Source: ZC4RG19 sp017577565 (GTDB lineage: Bacteria; Actinomycetota; Acidimicrobiia; Acidimicrobiales; VFJN01). Taken from it: 64,000 nucleotides of DNA. Both the position numbers and the translations under genes were made by a program. Of the stretch, positions 28,231 to 39,250 are shown in pieces. Position 1 is the stretch's first letter. The number at the start of each line of letters is the position of its first letter. The DNA is taken from NCBI GenBank assembly GCA_047459075.1, contig VSCH01000010.1, forward strand, positions 17,097-81,096, in the 5' to 3' direction. The notes under the pieces were generated by a model. That model had not been told where the DNA came from. It made no database searches and was given only the letters and a program-made list of their open reading frames with translations.

Positions 28231-29904
28231 CTACCCGCCCTCGGCCATGCGGGTGGCGGCCACCAGCGGGGCCACGTCGTTGTAGGTCACCTCGACCCCG
28301 GGGGGCAGCTCGGGCTCGTAGGCCCGCAGCCGCTCGATCAGCGGCCCGGTGTGCTCGGGCGCGGCGGCCCAGAACCGGGTGACCTCGAAGTAGGCGTCCG
28401 GCGACCGCCACTCGGCGACCCGGATCCACTCGGGCGGCACGTCCCCGCCCAGCGAGAAGTCGTAGGTCACGACGACCTCGACGTCGCGCCGCTCGGTGAG
28501 GTCCCGCCAGAACGCGGCGTCGGCCCGGCCGTCCAGCCGGGCCTCCAGCACCTCGTGGTCGGCGAGGCCGTAGACGTCGGTCAGCGGTCCGTCGTGGTAG
28601 AGCGAGATGTAGCCCAGCTCGCTGATGGCGATCGGCGCCTCGCGGTAGGCCTCGGCCAGGAAGCGGGCCACCTGGTAGCGCTGCTCCCAGGTGATCGCCG
28701 CCTCCCGCGGCGCCGACAGGGTGGCCTCGACCTGGTGGGCCGCGGCCGGGACCAGCAGGAGCACCACCGCCCCGGCCGGCAGCCCGGCGAGTCGGGGGGC
28801 GAGGGCCGGCAGCAGCGGCAGCACCCGCAGGACGGTCCACGTGCCGAGCCCGTAGAGGTACCCCTGGTAGCGCAGCGAGGCCTCGACGGCCCCCAGCTCG
28901 GCGTGGACGAGGATCGCCACCAGCGTCACCGCCGCCGGGAAGGCCGCCCCGCCGGGCACGACCCGCCCCCGCCGGCGGGCGACCGCCGTCGCGGCGAGCA
29001 CGGCGACGGCCACGACCGCGAAGGCCACCAGCAGCGGGTCGCCCACCAGCCGCTCGAGCGCCGCGGCCGGCGACCGGCGGGTGTCGCCCCGGTCGCCGAC
29101 GCTCTTCAGCACGACCGAGTTGGGCAGCAGGCCCTGCCCGAAGGCCAGGCTCACCGCACCGACCCCGCCGACCACGGCGGCGGCGGTGGCGGCCAGCGCG
29201 GCGACCGCCCCCACCCGGCGCCGGGCGGGCGCCGGGGGCGTGTCCGGGTCGCGCCACGGCCCCAGGCCGGCGACCGCCAGGCCCACCGCCAGCGCCACGA
29301 CCACGCCGCCGGTCTCGTAGCGGGTCGCCGTGGCCGCCGCCGCCAGTGCGACCGGCGCCCAGCGCGGCACCGGGACCCGGTCGGCGGCCCGGGGGCCACC
29401 ACCGGCCCAGCGGGCCTCGACCGCCGTCGCCAGCGCCAGCACGAGCGCGGCGTGGAGCGTGTGCTCCATGCCCATGAAGGCCAGGCCGGGCAGGAACGCC
29501 AGCGCGACGACGGCCGCCACCACCGCGAGCGCGTCCAGCGGGCGGCGCCGTCCGGGCCGCAGCGCCGCGAGGTCGTCCCGCAGCAGCCACACGACCGCCA
29601 CCGCCGCCGCCACGGCGAGCGCCAGGGGCACCAGCTCGCCGGCCGCACCCCGCACCAGCCACTGGGTGGGCGCGAGCAGCACCGTCCACAGCGGTGACGA
29701 CGAGGCCGACTGGAACTCGCCGGCCACGACGCCCCACGTGCCGTCGTGGGCCAGGCGGCGGGCGACGGCGAGGTGGATGGCCGGGTCGTCGATCGGGTAG
29801 ACGAACGTGCCCGAGGTCAGCCAGGTGGTCGCCGCGTAGAGGGCGACCACCGTGACGACGACCGTGACGGCCGCCAGCCGGGCGGCCGGTGTGCGGAACC
29901 CCAT
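28231..29904 (-). CDS. Multipass membrane protein, GT-C glycosyltransferase-like
   Basis: 557 aa with about 11 helices. The first extracytoplasmic loop holds YPIDDPAIHLAVARRLA followed by SASSSPLWTVLLAP. An acidic DD pair followed by a SSPLW motif is typical of GT-C lipid-linked sugar transferases, such as the mycobacterial arabinosyl- and mannosyltransferases. A soluble C-terminal domain of about 170 residues (ISELGYISLYHDGPLTDVYGLAD, VVVTYDFSLGGDVPPEW) lies outside the membrane. The ATG at 29904 is preceded by a purine-rich GGGGGAGGAG. Donor and acceptor are unknown. Confidence 0.65.
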   Translation of the reverse strand: MGFRTPAARLAAVTVVVTVVALYAATTWLTSGTFVYPIDDPAIHLAVARRLAHDGTWGVVAGEFQSASSSPLWTVLLAPTQWLVRGAAGELVPLALAVAAAVAVVWLLRDDLAALRPGRRRPLDALAVVAAVVALAFLPGLAFMGMEHTLHAALVLALATAVEARWAGGGPRAADRVPVPRWAPVALAAAATATRYETGGVVVALAVGLAVAGLGPWRDPDTPPAPARRRVGAVAALAATAAAVVGGVGAVSLAFGQGLLPNSVVLKSVGDRGDTRRSPAAALERLVGDPLLVAFAVVAVAVLAATAVARRRGRVVPGGAAFPAAVTLVAILVHAELGAVEASLRYQGYLYGLGTWTVLRVLPLLPALAPRLAGLPAGAVVLLLVPAAAHQVEATLSAPREAAITWEQRYQVARFLAEAYREAPIAISELGYISLYHDGPLTDVYGLADHEVLEARLDGRADAAFWRDLTERRDVEVVVTYDFSLGGDVPPEWIRVAEWRSPDAYFEVTRFWAAAPEHTGPLIERLRAYEPELPPGVEVTYNDVAPLVAATRMAEGG

Positions 29905-29928
29905 GCTCCTCCCCCGAGGAGCACGAGG

Positions 29929-30330
29929 TTAGGACACGGCGGCCAGGTTGCCCGCGGTCTGGAGGCGGATCAGCGCCCGGCGCAGGGCGGCCTCGGCCTC
30001 GGCGTCGCGGGCGGCCCGCAGCCGCTCCTCGGCCCGCTCCTTGGCCCGCTGCGCCCGCTCGACGTCGATCTGGCTGGCCAGCTCGGCGACGTCGGACAGG
30101 ATCGTGACGGTGTCGTTGGACACCTCGACGAACCCGCCGTGGACGGCGACGAGCTCGTCCCCCTGCGGCGTGCGCAGGGTGGCTGTGGCGATGGCCAGGG
30201 CGCCCACGAACGGGGCGTGCCCGGGCATGAACGCGATCTCGCCGCCGCCGAGCGTGCGGACGACGACCATCTCGGCCTCGCCCGAGTAGAGGATGCGCTC
30301 GGGCGAGACGAGCTCGACCCGCAGGGCCAC
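29929..30330 (-). CDS. atpC: ATP synthase epsilon subunit
   Basis: 133 aa. The N-terminal beta-sandwich (VELVSPERILYSGEAEMVVV, GGGEIAFMPGHAPFVGAL) and the C-terminal two-helix regulatory domain (ERAQRAKERAEERLRAARDAEAEAALRR) are both present. It links gamma to the c-ring and restrains ATP hydrolysis. It is the last gene of the atp operon, starting 4 bases after atpD ends. Confidence 0.95.
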   Translation of the reverse strand: MALRVELVSPERILYSGEAEMVVVRTLGGGEIAFMPGHAPFVGALAIATATLRTPQGDELVAVHGGFVEVSNDTVTILSDVAELASQIDVERAQRAKERAEERLRAARDAEAEAALRRALIRLQTAGNLAAVS

Positions 30331-30334
30331 GTCG

Positions 30335-31798
<1,464 letters not shown>

Positions 31799-31814
31799 GG
31801 TCGGGGTGCTCCTC

Positions 31815-32783
31815 TTATGAGCGCGAGAGCGGGTTGAGTTCGTTCGTCAGGACGTCCGCAGCCATGAGGACGTGGTCGACGAGCAGGTCGGTCCGGTCGG
31901 ACTGCGCCTGGCGCAAGGCCTCGGCCCCGCCCACGATCTCCATGATCTCGGTGGTGATGGCGTCCTGGCGGGCCCGGTTCATCTCGCGGCTGTACTTGAC
32001 GATCAGCTCCTCGGCGTTGTCGGTCGCCGACTTCATCGCCCGCTGCTGGGCGGCGAAGAAGGAGGCCGCGCCCTCGAGCAGCGCGGCGTACAGCCGGGCC
32101 TCGGCGTAGCGCGGCAGCAGCCGGTCGAGGATCTGCTGCGGCGCCGGCTCGAACTCGTAGTCGGCGGTCGGCCCGTCGCCGGTCTCGAGCAGCGACGCGT
32201 CCAGCGGCACGAACCGGCGGATCGTCACCCGCTGGGTGCCGACCGACAGGAACTGCGTGTAGGCGAGCTCGACGCGGTCGTACTCGCCCTGCTCGAACCG
32301 CGTCGTCACGTAGTCGGCGATGATCCGGGCGTCCTCGTAGCTGGGGTTGTCGGAGATCCCGACGTAGGCCTCGTCGATCTCCCAGCCCCGGAAGCGGAAG
32401 TACGACTGCGCCTTCTTGCCCACGGTCACCAGCCGGGTGCGGCGGCCCTGCTCGCGCTGGTGGAGCATCGACCGCTCGGCGGCGCGGATGACCGAGCTGT
32501 TGTAGGCGCCCGACAGCCCCCGGTCGCCGGCGACGACGACGTAGGCGACGGTCTCGACCCGGTCGCGCTCGGCGAGCAGGGGCGAGCCCTCACCGGCACC
32601 CGCCGCCGCCAGGTTGCGGATCACCTCGGTGATGCGCTCGCTGTAGGGGCGAGCGGCGGCGACCCGCTGCTGGGCCTTGGCGATGCGGCTGGCGGCGATG
32701 AGCTCCATCGCCTTGGTGATCTTCTTCGTCGACTGGATCGAGCGGATCCGTCGACGCAGGGCCCGTTCCTTGCCGCCGGCCAC
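31815..32783 (-). CDS. atpG: ATP synthase gamma subunit
   Basis: 322 aa rotor shaft. Conserved ends are present: KERALRRRIRSIQSTKKITKAMELIAASRI at the N-terminus and RARQDAITTEIMEIVGGAEAL at the C-terminus form the coiled coil inside the alpha-beta ring. About 30 residues longer than the E. coli protein because of an insertion in the middle, as in other Actinobacteria. Four-base spacing to atpA. Confidence 0.97.
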   Translation of the reverse strand: MAGGKERALRRRIRSIQSTKKITKAMELIAASRIAKAQQRVAAARPYSERITEVIRNLAAAGAGEGSPLLAERDRVETVAYVVVAGDRGLSGAYNSSVIRAAERSMLHQREQGRRTRLVTVGKKAQSYFRFRGWEIDEAYVGISDNPSYEDARIIADYVTTRFEQGEYDRVELAYTQFLSVGTQRVTIRRFVPLDASLLETGDGPTADYEFEPAPQQILDRLLPRYAEARLYAALLEGAASFFAAQQRAMKSATDNAEELIVKYSREMNRARQDAITTEIMEIVGGAEALRQAQSDRTDLLVDHVLMAADVLTNELNPLSRS

Positions 32784-32786
32784 GGG

Positions 32787-34361
<1,575 letters not shown>

Positions 34362-34386
34362 CGTCGTGTCCTCGTCGTCTCGTCCT

Positions 34387-34914
34387 CTAGAACGCGTTCT
34401 TGAGCTGCTCGAGGCGGCTGCGCACCGACCCGTCGATGACGGTGTCCCCGACCTGGGCGACGATGCCGCCCATCACCGAGGGGTCGACGATCACCTTGAC
34501 CTCGACCTGCTTGCCGGTGGCCTTGTTCAGGGCCTCGGCCAGCCGCTTGCGCTGGTCGTCGTTGAGGGGGACCGCCGAGCGCACCTCGGCGACCTCCTTG
34601 TCGGCCTCCGCGGCGCTCATCTCGACCAGCCGGGCGACGATGTCCGGCAGCTCGCGCGCCCGGCCGGTGCCGACGACCATCGACACCAGGGCGACGGTCG
34701 TGTCGCTGGCCTTGCCGCCGAGCAGGTCCTCGACGATCTGCTGGCGGCGGCTCGCCGGGATCCGGGGGTCGGTGAGCGCCTCCCGCAGCTCGTCCGACCC
34801 CTTCAGGACCTGCGAGAACCGGAACAGCTCGTCCTCCACCTCGCCGAGGGTGCCCTCGGCGCGGGCCACGGCGAAGAGCGCTTCGGCGTAGGCGAGCGTG
34901 CGGTCGTCTGCCAT
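34387..34914 (-). CDS. atpH: ATP synthase delta subunit
   Basis: 175 aa peripheral-stalk protein connecting F1 to subunit b. The N-terminal helical bundle (RTLAYAEALFAVARAEGTLGEVEDEL) and the conserved C-terminal stretch (VDPSVMGGIVAQVGDTVIDGSVRSRLEQL) are typical. It is a stand-alone delta, not the b-delta fusion found in Mycobacterium. Confidence 0.95.
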   Translation of the reverse strand: MADDRTLAYAEALFAVARAEGTLGEVEDELFRFSQVLKGSDELREALTDPRIPASRRQQIVEDLLGGKASDTTVALVSMVVGTGRARELPDIVARLVEMSAAEADKEVAEVRSAVPLNDDQRKRLAEALNKATGKQVEVKVIVDPSVMGGIVAQVGDTVIDGSVRSRLEQLKNAF

Positions 34915-34947
34915 CTCGGCGTCGCTCCTGGTGTCCGGCGGGGCGCG

Positions 34948-35622
34948 CTACGAGCGCTGCGCCGCCACCTGGTTGATGTAGTCCTCGATGAGCTGGGTCT
35001 GCGCGGCCTCGTCGAGGTTGCGCTGCAGCACCGCCTCGGCGGCCCCGAGCGCCAGCTGGGCGACCTCGTCCCGCAGGTCGGCGAGGGCCTGCGCCCGGGC
35101 GGTCTCGATGTCGGCCTGGGCCCGGCTGCGCATCTCGGCCAGCTCCTCCTGGAGGCGGGCCTCCTGCTCGCGCTTGAGCTGGTCGGCGGCCTGGCGGGCC
35201 TCCTCGATGATGCGGCCGGCCTCGGCCTTGGCGTCGTTCAGCTTGGCCCGGTACTCGGCCAGCAGCTGCTCGGCCTCGGCCCGCTGCTGCTCGGCCGCCT
35301 GGAGGTCGTTGCGGATCCGCTCGGTGCGGGCGTCCATCGCCTTGCGCATGGCCGGCAGGCCGAACTTGGCGAGGAAGAAGAACACCACCAGGAAGCCGAT
35401 CGCGCCCCAGATGATCTCGTTCACCTCGGGCAGGAGGATGTTCGGCGCCTCCTGGCAGTCGTCGATCGCGCCGCCGCCCTCGAGGATCTCGATGCACTCC
35501 TCCTCGGCGTGCCCGATCTCGGGCTCGCCCTCGCCCTCCTGCGCACCGGCCGGGCCGGCCAGCGCCAGGACGAGGCCGAGAGCGACCGCCGACAGGGCCA
35601 GCAGCATGTTCCTGCGTCGCAT
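34948..35622 (-). CDS. atpF: ATP synthase subunit b with N-terminal signal-like extension
   Basis: 224 aa, about 60 longer than usual. The standard part begins with VNEIIWGAIGFLVVFFFLAKFGLP (about 67-90) and continues as a long charged coiled coil (AMDARTERIRNDLQAAEQQ ... LRDEVAQLALGAAEAVLQ). In front of it lies a signal-peptide-like segment (RRRNMLLALSAVALGLVLAL, then AGPAGAQ) and an acidic stretch of about 40 residues with C43 and C56. The ATG at 35622 with GGAACGACCC upstream supports this long start, so the extension seems to be made. It would place an extra domain on the outer side of the membrane. Confidence 0.93.
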   Translation of the reverse strand: MRRRNMLLALSAVALGLVLALAGPAGAQEGEGEPEIGHAEEECIEILEGGGAIDDCQEAPNILLPEVNEIIWGAIGFLVVFFFLAKFGLPAMRKAMDARTERIRNDLQAAEQQRAEAEQLLAEYRAKLNDAKAEAGRIIEEARQAADQLKREQEARLQEELAEMRSRAQADIETARAQALADLRDEVAQLALGAAEAVLQRNLDEAAQTQLIEDYINQVAAQRS

Positions 35623-35660
35623 GGGTCGTTCCTTGTTGCCGTCCGGTGCGTGCGGGGTGA

Positions 35661-35921
35661 TCAGGCCTGGCCGAGGAAGAAGACGACGAAGCCGATCAGG
35701 GCGAGGGCCTCGACGAAGGCGATGCCCAGGAACATCGTCGTGCGGACCATGCCGGCCGCCTCGGGCTGGCGGGCCATGGCCTGGACCGACTGGCCGACGA
35801 GGTAGCCGATGCCGATGCCCGGCCCCAGGGCGGCGATGCCGTAGGTCAGCGCCGCCAGGCCGGTGTTGGTGATGCCCTCTTCGGCAGCTTCCTGGGCGAG
35901 GATGGCGAGGTTGGCAAGCAT
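35661..35921 (-). CDS. atpE: ATP synthase subunit c
   Basis: 86 aa proteolipid hairpin. Helix 1 has the glycine repeat GPGIGIGYLVGQ, the polar loop is R51-Q-P53 and the ion-binding carboxylate is E71 in FVEALALIGFV. The absence of the Na+-site Gln/Ser-Thr ligands around E71 indicates a proton-driven enzyme. This lysis-sensitive E is the bedaquiline-site residue in mycobacteria. Confidence 0.97.
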   Translation of the reverse strand: MLANLAILAQEAAEEGITNTGLAALTYGIAALGPGIGIGYLVGQSVQAMARQPEAAGMVRTTMFLGIAFVEALALIGFVVFFLGQA

Positions 35922-35985
35922 CGTTGGAGCTTCCTTCTCCTGTGGGTGACGTGATCGGGAGACGTGGTCGGGATCGGGCGCGGGC

Positions 35986-36747
35986 TCAGTGCTCGTGGCT
36001 GGTGCAGAGGTCGATGTAGACCCCGGCCAGCAGCGTGAACACGTAGGCCTGCAGGAACGAGACGAGGATCTCGAAGGCCGTGAAGGCGATGACGCCGAAG
36101 AGCGGCAGCGGGAGGAAGGCCGCGTACCACTCGGTCGTCCACAGCGTCGCCGTCAGGATGGCGAAGGTGACGAGCAGGATGTGGCCGGCCAGCAGGTTGG
36201 CGAAGAGCCGGACCATGTGCGAGAAGGGCCGGATGAAGAAGTTCGAGACCAGCTCGATCGGGATGACGACGACGTAGAGGAGCGCCGGCACCCCGGGCGG
36301 CATGAGCGAGTGCTTGAGGTAGCCGAAGAAGCCGTGCTCGCGGATGCCGGCCGCGTTGTAGAGGACGAAGGTGAGCAGCGCCAGGAACATCGGCAGCGCG
36401 ATGCGGGCGTTCGCCGGCATCTGCACGAACGGCACGATCTCGAAGATGTTGCAGAAGAAGATGAAGAAGAAGAGCGAGACCATGTAGGCCGTCCACCGGA
36501 GGCCCTTGGTGCCCATGGTCGGCAGGATGATCTGGTTCTCGACGAACTCGATCGACATCTCCGCCGCGTTCTGGGCCCCGGTCGGCACCAGCTGGCCCTT
36601 GTTGCCGATGGTGAAGATCAGGATCGTCAGCAGCGCCGAGAGCGCGTAGACGAGGACGACCTTGTTGATGCCCCAGACGTTGTCGCCGACGATCTCGGGC
36701 CAGTTGACCAGGTGGCTGAGGGGCGGGAACTCGAGACCGAGGATCAC
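35986..36747 (-). CDS. atpB: ATP synthase subunit a
   Basis: 253 aa membrane subunit forming the proton half-channels. The essential arginine lies in SHMVRLFANLLAGHILL. The end of the protein (FEILVSFLQAYVFTLLAGVYI) is the conserved last helix pair. The GTG at 36747 overlaps the atpI stop as GTGA and has AAGGAG at 36759-36764, 11 nt upstream. Longer starts would run through atpI in another frame. Confidence 0.96.
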   Translation of the reverse strand: MILGLEFPPLSHLVNWPEIVGDNVWGINKVVLVYALSALLTILIFTIGNKGQLVPTGAQNAAEMSIEFVENQIILPTMGTKGLRWTAYMVSLFFFIFFCNIFEIVPFVQMPANARIALPMFLALLTFVLYNAAGIREHGFFGYLKHSLMPPGVPALLYVVVIPIELVSNFFIRPFSHMVRLFANLLAGHILLVTFAILTATLWTTEWYAAFLPLPLFGVIAFTAFEILVSFLQAYVFTLLAGVYIDLCTSHEH

Positions 36748-37196
36748 CGGGACGCTGACTCCTTGGTGGCACCGGGCTTCAGCCCGGGGAAGGCGAGCGA
36801 AGCGGACACGTAGCGGAGCTCCCACAGCAGGAGCCCCAGGTGGGTGACGATCAGGGTCAGGCCGAGCGGCAGCGGCTCGACCCACGACAGGTCCTTGACG
36901 GCCCACACCGCCGCGCCGATCAGGGCGAGGCGGAGCACGTAGCCGAACAGCGCGGCGCCCATGACCGCCCCGTGGCCGAGGCGGGCGGCGGTCTCGAGCA
37001 GGAACGCCGCCAGCAGGAAGTTGGCCACGACCACCCCGACGGCGAAGGCCGCGGACAGGGCCCCGTCCAGCCCCCACGGCAAGGCGGCGGCCACGACCAG
37101 CACCGGCGCGACCGGCAGCGCCCGGCGCACCATGTCGGTGGCGACCTCCCGCTCGGGTGCCGGGCCCGCGGGCGGGACGGCGAGGGGATCGCTCAC
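36744..37196 (-). CDS. atpI: ATP synthase subunit I-like assembly protein
   Basis: 150 aa with four hydrophobic helices (for example ALPVAPVLVVAAALPWG and FAVGVVVANFLLAAFLLETA). It occupies the Rv1303/atpI position just before atpB. AtpI proteins help c-ring assembly and Mg2+ handling; sequence conservation is low and the assignment leans on position. GTG at 37196 overlaps the atpZ stop as GTGA. The C-terminal LAFPGLKPGATKESASR is encoded by a GC-rich palindrome. Confidence 0.75.
   Translation of the reverse strand: MSDPLAVPPAGPAPEREVATDMVRRALPVAPVLVVAAALPWGLDGALSAAFAVGVVVANFLLAAFLLETAARLGHGAVMGAALFGYVLRLALIGAAVWAVKDLSWVEPLPLGLTLIVTHLGLLLWELRYVSASLAFPGLKPGATKESASR
36772..36787 (-). promoter_or_regulatory. 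Hairpin just upstream of the atpB ribosome binding site
   Basis: CCGGGCT and AGCCCGG form a 7-bp stem with a 2-base spacer, 7 bases upstream of the AAGGAG that serves atpB. It lies inside the atpI coding end. It could tune atpB initiation or be an RNA-processing point. Confidence 0.35.
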
Positions 37197-37456
37197 CGGG
37201 CGGCTCCGGGCAGCTTGGCCTCCTCGGCCTTCATCTCGCGGTCGTAGGCGAACCACAACCTCACGAAGACGCCGACGACGCCGTAGAGGCCGAGGCCGAG
37301 CATGGCGAACGGCGCGGTGCCCCACCAGCCGTCGAGCAACCAGCCGACGAGGCCCATCAGCAACGGGGCGACGACGATCTCGACGGCGCGGGTCATGCCC
37401 TCGCCGAACCCCTTGTTGATCTTTCGCCTCGTTGCGAGATCGGACACCGGTGACAC
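37193..37456 (-). CDS. atpZ: AtpZ/AtpI-family small membrane protein
   Basis: 87 aa with two helices (VVAPLLMGLVGWLLDGWWG and APFAMLGLGLYGVVGVFVRLWF), matching the short AtpZ proteins that open many atp operons and act with AtpI in calcium/magnesium transport or c-ring assembly. The N-terminus is basic (TRRKINKGFGEGMTRAVE). Two in-frame GTG codons, at 37456 and 37447, could start it. First gene of the operon after a 112-base gap. Confidence 0.78.
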   Translation of the reverse strand: MSPVSDLATRRKINKGFGEGMTRAVEIVVAPLLMGLVGWLLDGWWGTAPFAMLGLGLYGVVGVFVRLWFAYDREMKAEEAKLPGAAR

Positions 37457-37488
37457 CCCGTGACGCGGTCGACCACCCGGACCGCCAG

Positions 37489-37512
37489 AGATTGTGAAGC
37501 GTTTCGCAATCT
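37489..37512. promoter_or_regulatory. 24-bp palindrome (possible operator) upstream of the atp operon
   Basis: Half-sites AGATTGTGAAGC and GTTTCGCAATCT are complementary at 10 of 12 positions. The AT content is well above its surroundings. It overlaps the predicted -10 box for atpZ and the expected transcription start, which is where a repressor would sit. No T tract follows on the minus strand, so a terminator for wecA is less likely. Confidence 0.5.
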
Positions 37513-37537
37513 ACGGACCGGAACCGTGCGGGGGCAA
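37508..37537 (-). promoter_or_regulatory. Predicted promoter of the atp operon
   Basis: -35 TTGCCC (37532-37537) and -10 TAGATT (37508-37513) on the minus strand with an 18-bp spacer. It lies in the only sizeable non-coding gap before atpZ. Confidence 0.4.
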
Positions 37538-37568
37538 ATCCACGGTCCGCGACCGACGGCGGGGCAGA

Positions 37569-38756
37569 TTAGCAACCCCGCGAGTCGGAGTTCCCAACCG
37601 AGAAACCCGCGGGGTCACCGGCGCCGACCTGCGGTTCGTCGGCGCGGACCGCCTCCGCCGCCCGGCGGCGGGCCTCCCACGCCGGGCCGAGCACCGTGTA
37701 GAGCAGCAGCCCCACGGCCGCCAGGCCGAGCGGCACGAGGGCGAGGCCGTTGCCCGTGTAGACGGGCACGAGCACCGCGGCGGACAGCAGGCCCGTCCAC
37801 CCCCAGAGGATGAGCACCGCCCGCCGGTGCCCGTGGCCGAGGCGCATGAGCCGGTGGTGCAGGTGCCCCTTGTCGGCGATCGTCAGCCCGGCCCGGTCGC
37901 GGGCCCGGCGCAGCAGCGCCCACGCGGTGTCGATGATCGGCACGCCGAGGATGACGAGCGGCAGCAGCAGCGGGGCGAAGAAGAAGAACGTCTGCCCGCC
38001 GACCTCGGCGTCGGTGTTGCCGCCGATGGCGATCGTCGAGGCCGCCATGAGCAGGCCGAGGGTCAGCGCGCCGGCGTCGCCCATGAAGATCTTCGCCGGG
38101 TGGAAGTTCCAGGGCAGGTAGCCGAGGCAGGCCCCGACCACGCAGGCGGCGATCAGGGCGCCGATGTTGTCGTCGGCGATGATCTCGCCGTCGTTGTCGA
38201 GGTGCTCGGCGAACATGAGGATCGCCCCGGCGGCGATGCCGACGACGCCGGCGGCCAGCCCGTCGAGCCCGTCGATGAGGTTGACCGCCTGGGCCATGCC
38301 CACCACCCACAGCACGGTGATGAGCGGCACGAGGTCGGGCGGCAGGGCGACGAGCCCGACGAAGGGCACGCGGAAGAAGAGGATCGACACGCCGGAGATG
38401 GCGAGCACGCTGCCGGCCAGGACCGAGCCCGCGGTCTTGGCCGGGGCCGACACCTCGCGCAGGTCGTCGACCTGGCCGACGACGTACATGGTCAGCGTCG
38501 ACAGCACGACGCCGAGCGGCGGGGCGATCGTGCGGAACGCGGGCCGGAACTCGCCGGTCAGCCAGGCGACGCCGAAGCCCACGAGGAACCCCGCGACGAT
38601 GCCGGCGCCGCCGAGGATGGGTGTCGGCCGGGTGTGGACCCGACGGGCGTCGGGGTGGACCACCGCCCCCACCCGGAACGACAGCGCCCGCAGCAGGGGC
38701 ATGGAGCAGAAGGTGACGACGAACGCGGCACCCAGTGCGGCCAGGTAGCCGATCAC
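37569..38756 (-). CDS. wecA: Undecaprenyl-phosphate GlcNAc-1-phosphate transferase (WecA/Rfe family)
   Basis: 395 aa, about 11 helices. It starts polyprenyl-linked cell-wall glycan synthesis (in mycobacteria the arabinogalactan linker) by moving GlcNAc-1-phosphate to decaprenyl/undecaprenyl phosphate. Conserved polar motifs: D97-D98 (GQVDDLR), NLIDGLDGLA (159-168), IFMGDAGA (D227) and the cytoplasmic HLHHRLMRLGHGHR. The place directly before the atp operon equals Rv1302. GTG start at 38756. The C-terminal 45 residues are soluble and non-conserved. Confidence 0.94.
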   Translation of the reverse strand: MIGYLAALGAAFVVTFCSMPLLRALSFRVGAVVHPDARRVHTRPTPILGGAGIVAGFLVGFGVAWLTGEFRPAFRTIAPPLGVVLSTLTMYVVGQVDDLREVSAPAKTAGSVLAGSVLAISGVSILFFRVPFVGLVALPPDLVPLITVLWVVGMAQAVNLIDGLDGLAAGVVGIAAGAILMFAEHLDNDGEIIADDNIGALIAACVVGACLGYLPWNFHPAKIFMGDAGALTLGLLMAASTIAIGGNTDAEVGGQTFFFFAPLLLPLVILGVPIIDTAWALLRRARDRAGLTIADKGHLHHRLMRLGHGHRRAVLILWGWTGLLSAAVLVPVYTGNGLALVPLGLAAVGLLLYTVLGPAWEARRRAAEAVRADEPQVGAGDPAGFSVGNSDSRGC

Positions 38757-38796
38757 GGCGCGGCCAGCCCTCCCGGAGCGGCGGGGACGGTCGGGT

Positions 38797-39249
38797 CTAG
38801 TCGCACCCCGACGCGGCCTCGATCTCGGCGATCTGGGCCACGCGGCGCTCGTGCCGGCCGCCGTCGAAGGGCGTGGTCAGGAACATCGTCATGATCTCGT
38901 CGGCCAGCTGGGGCGCGACGATGCGGGCGCCGATGGCCAGCACGTTGGCGTCGTTGTGGGCCCGGGACATGCGGGCGGTGTAGAGGTCGTTGCACAGCGC
39001 GGCCCGGACGCCGCGGATCTTGTTGGCGACCATCTGCTCGCCCTGACCCGAGCCGCCGAGCACGATGCCGCGCTCGACCTCGCCCGAGGCGACGGCGCGG
39101 GCGACGGCGGCGCAGATGGGCGGGTAGTCGACGGCGGCCTCGCTGTGGGTGCCCTTGTCGACCACCTCGTGGCCGAGGTCGCGCAGGGTCTTCGCGAGGT
39201 GTTCCTTCAGGTGGTAGCCGGCGTGATCGGAACCGATGGCGACGCGCAC
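38797..39249 (-). CDS. rpiB: Ribose-5-phosphate isomerase B
   Basis: 150 aa. It interconverts ribose-5-phosphate and ribulose-5-phosphate. The N-terminal GSDHAGYHLKEHL and the glycine loop GGSGQGEQMVANKIRG are diagnostic. The loop has a Glu in the place where E. coli RpiB uses a catalytic Cys, as in M. tuberculosis RpiB. GTG start at 39249 with GGAG 5 nt upstream, immediately after the phosphatase gene stop (39251), so the two are one unit. Confidence 0.95.
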   Translation of the reverse strand: MRVAIGSDHAGYHLKEHLAKTLRDLGHEVVDKGTHSEAAVDYPPICAAVARAVASGEVERGIVLGGSGQGEQMVANKIRGVRAALCNDLYTARMSRAHNDANVLAIGARIVAPQLADEIMTMFLTTPFDGGRHERRVAQIAEIEAASGCD

Positions 39250-39250
39250 G

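Noticed and set aside
37489..37512. The palindrome upstream of atpZ as a wecA terminator
   Set aside because: No T tract follows on the minus strand, and the site overlaps a plausible -10 box; operator use fits better, although not proven.
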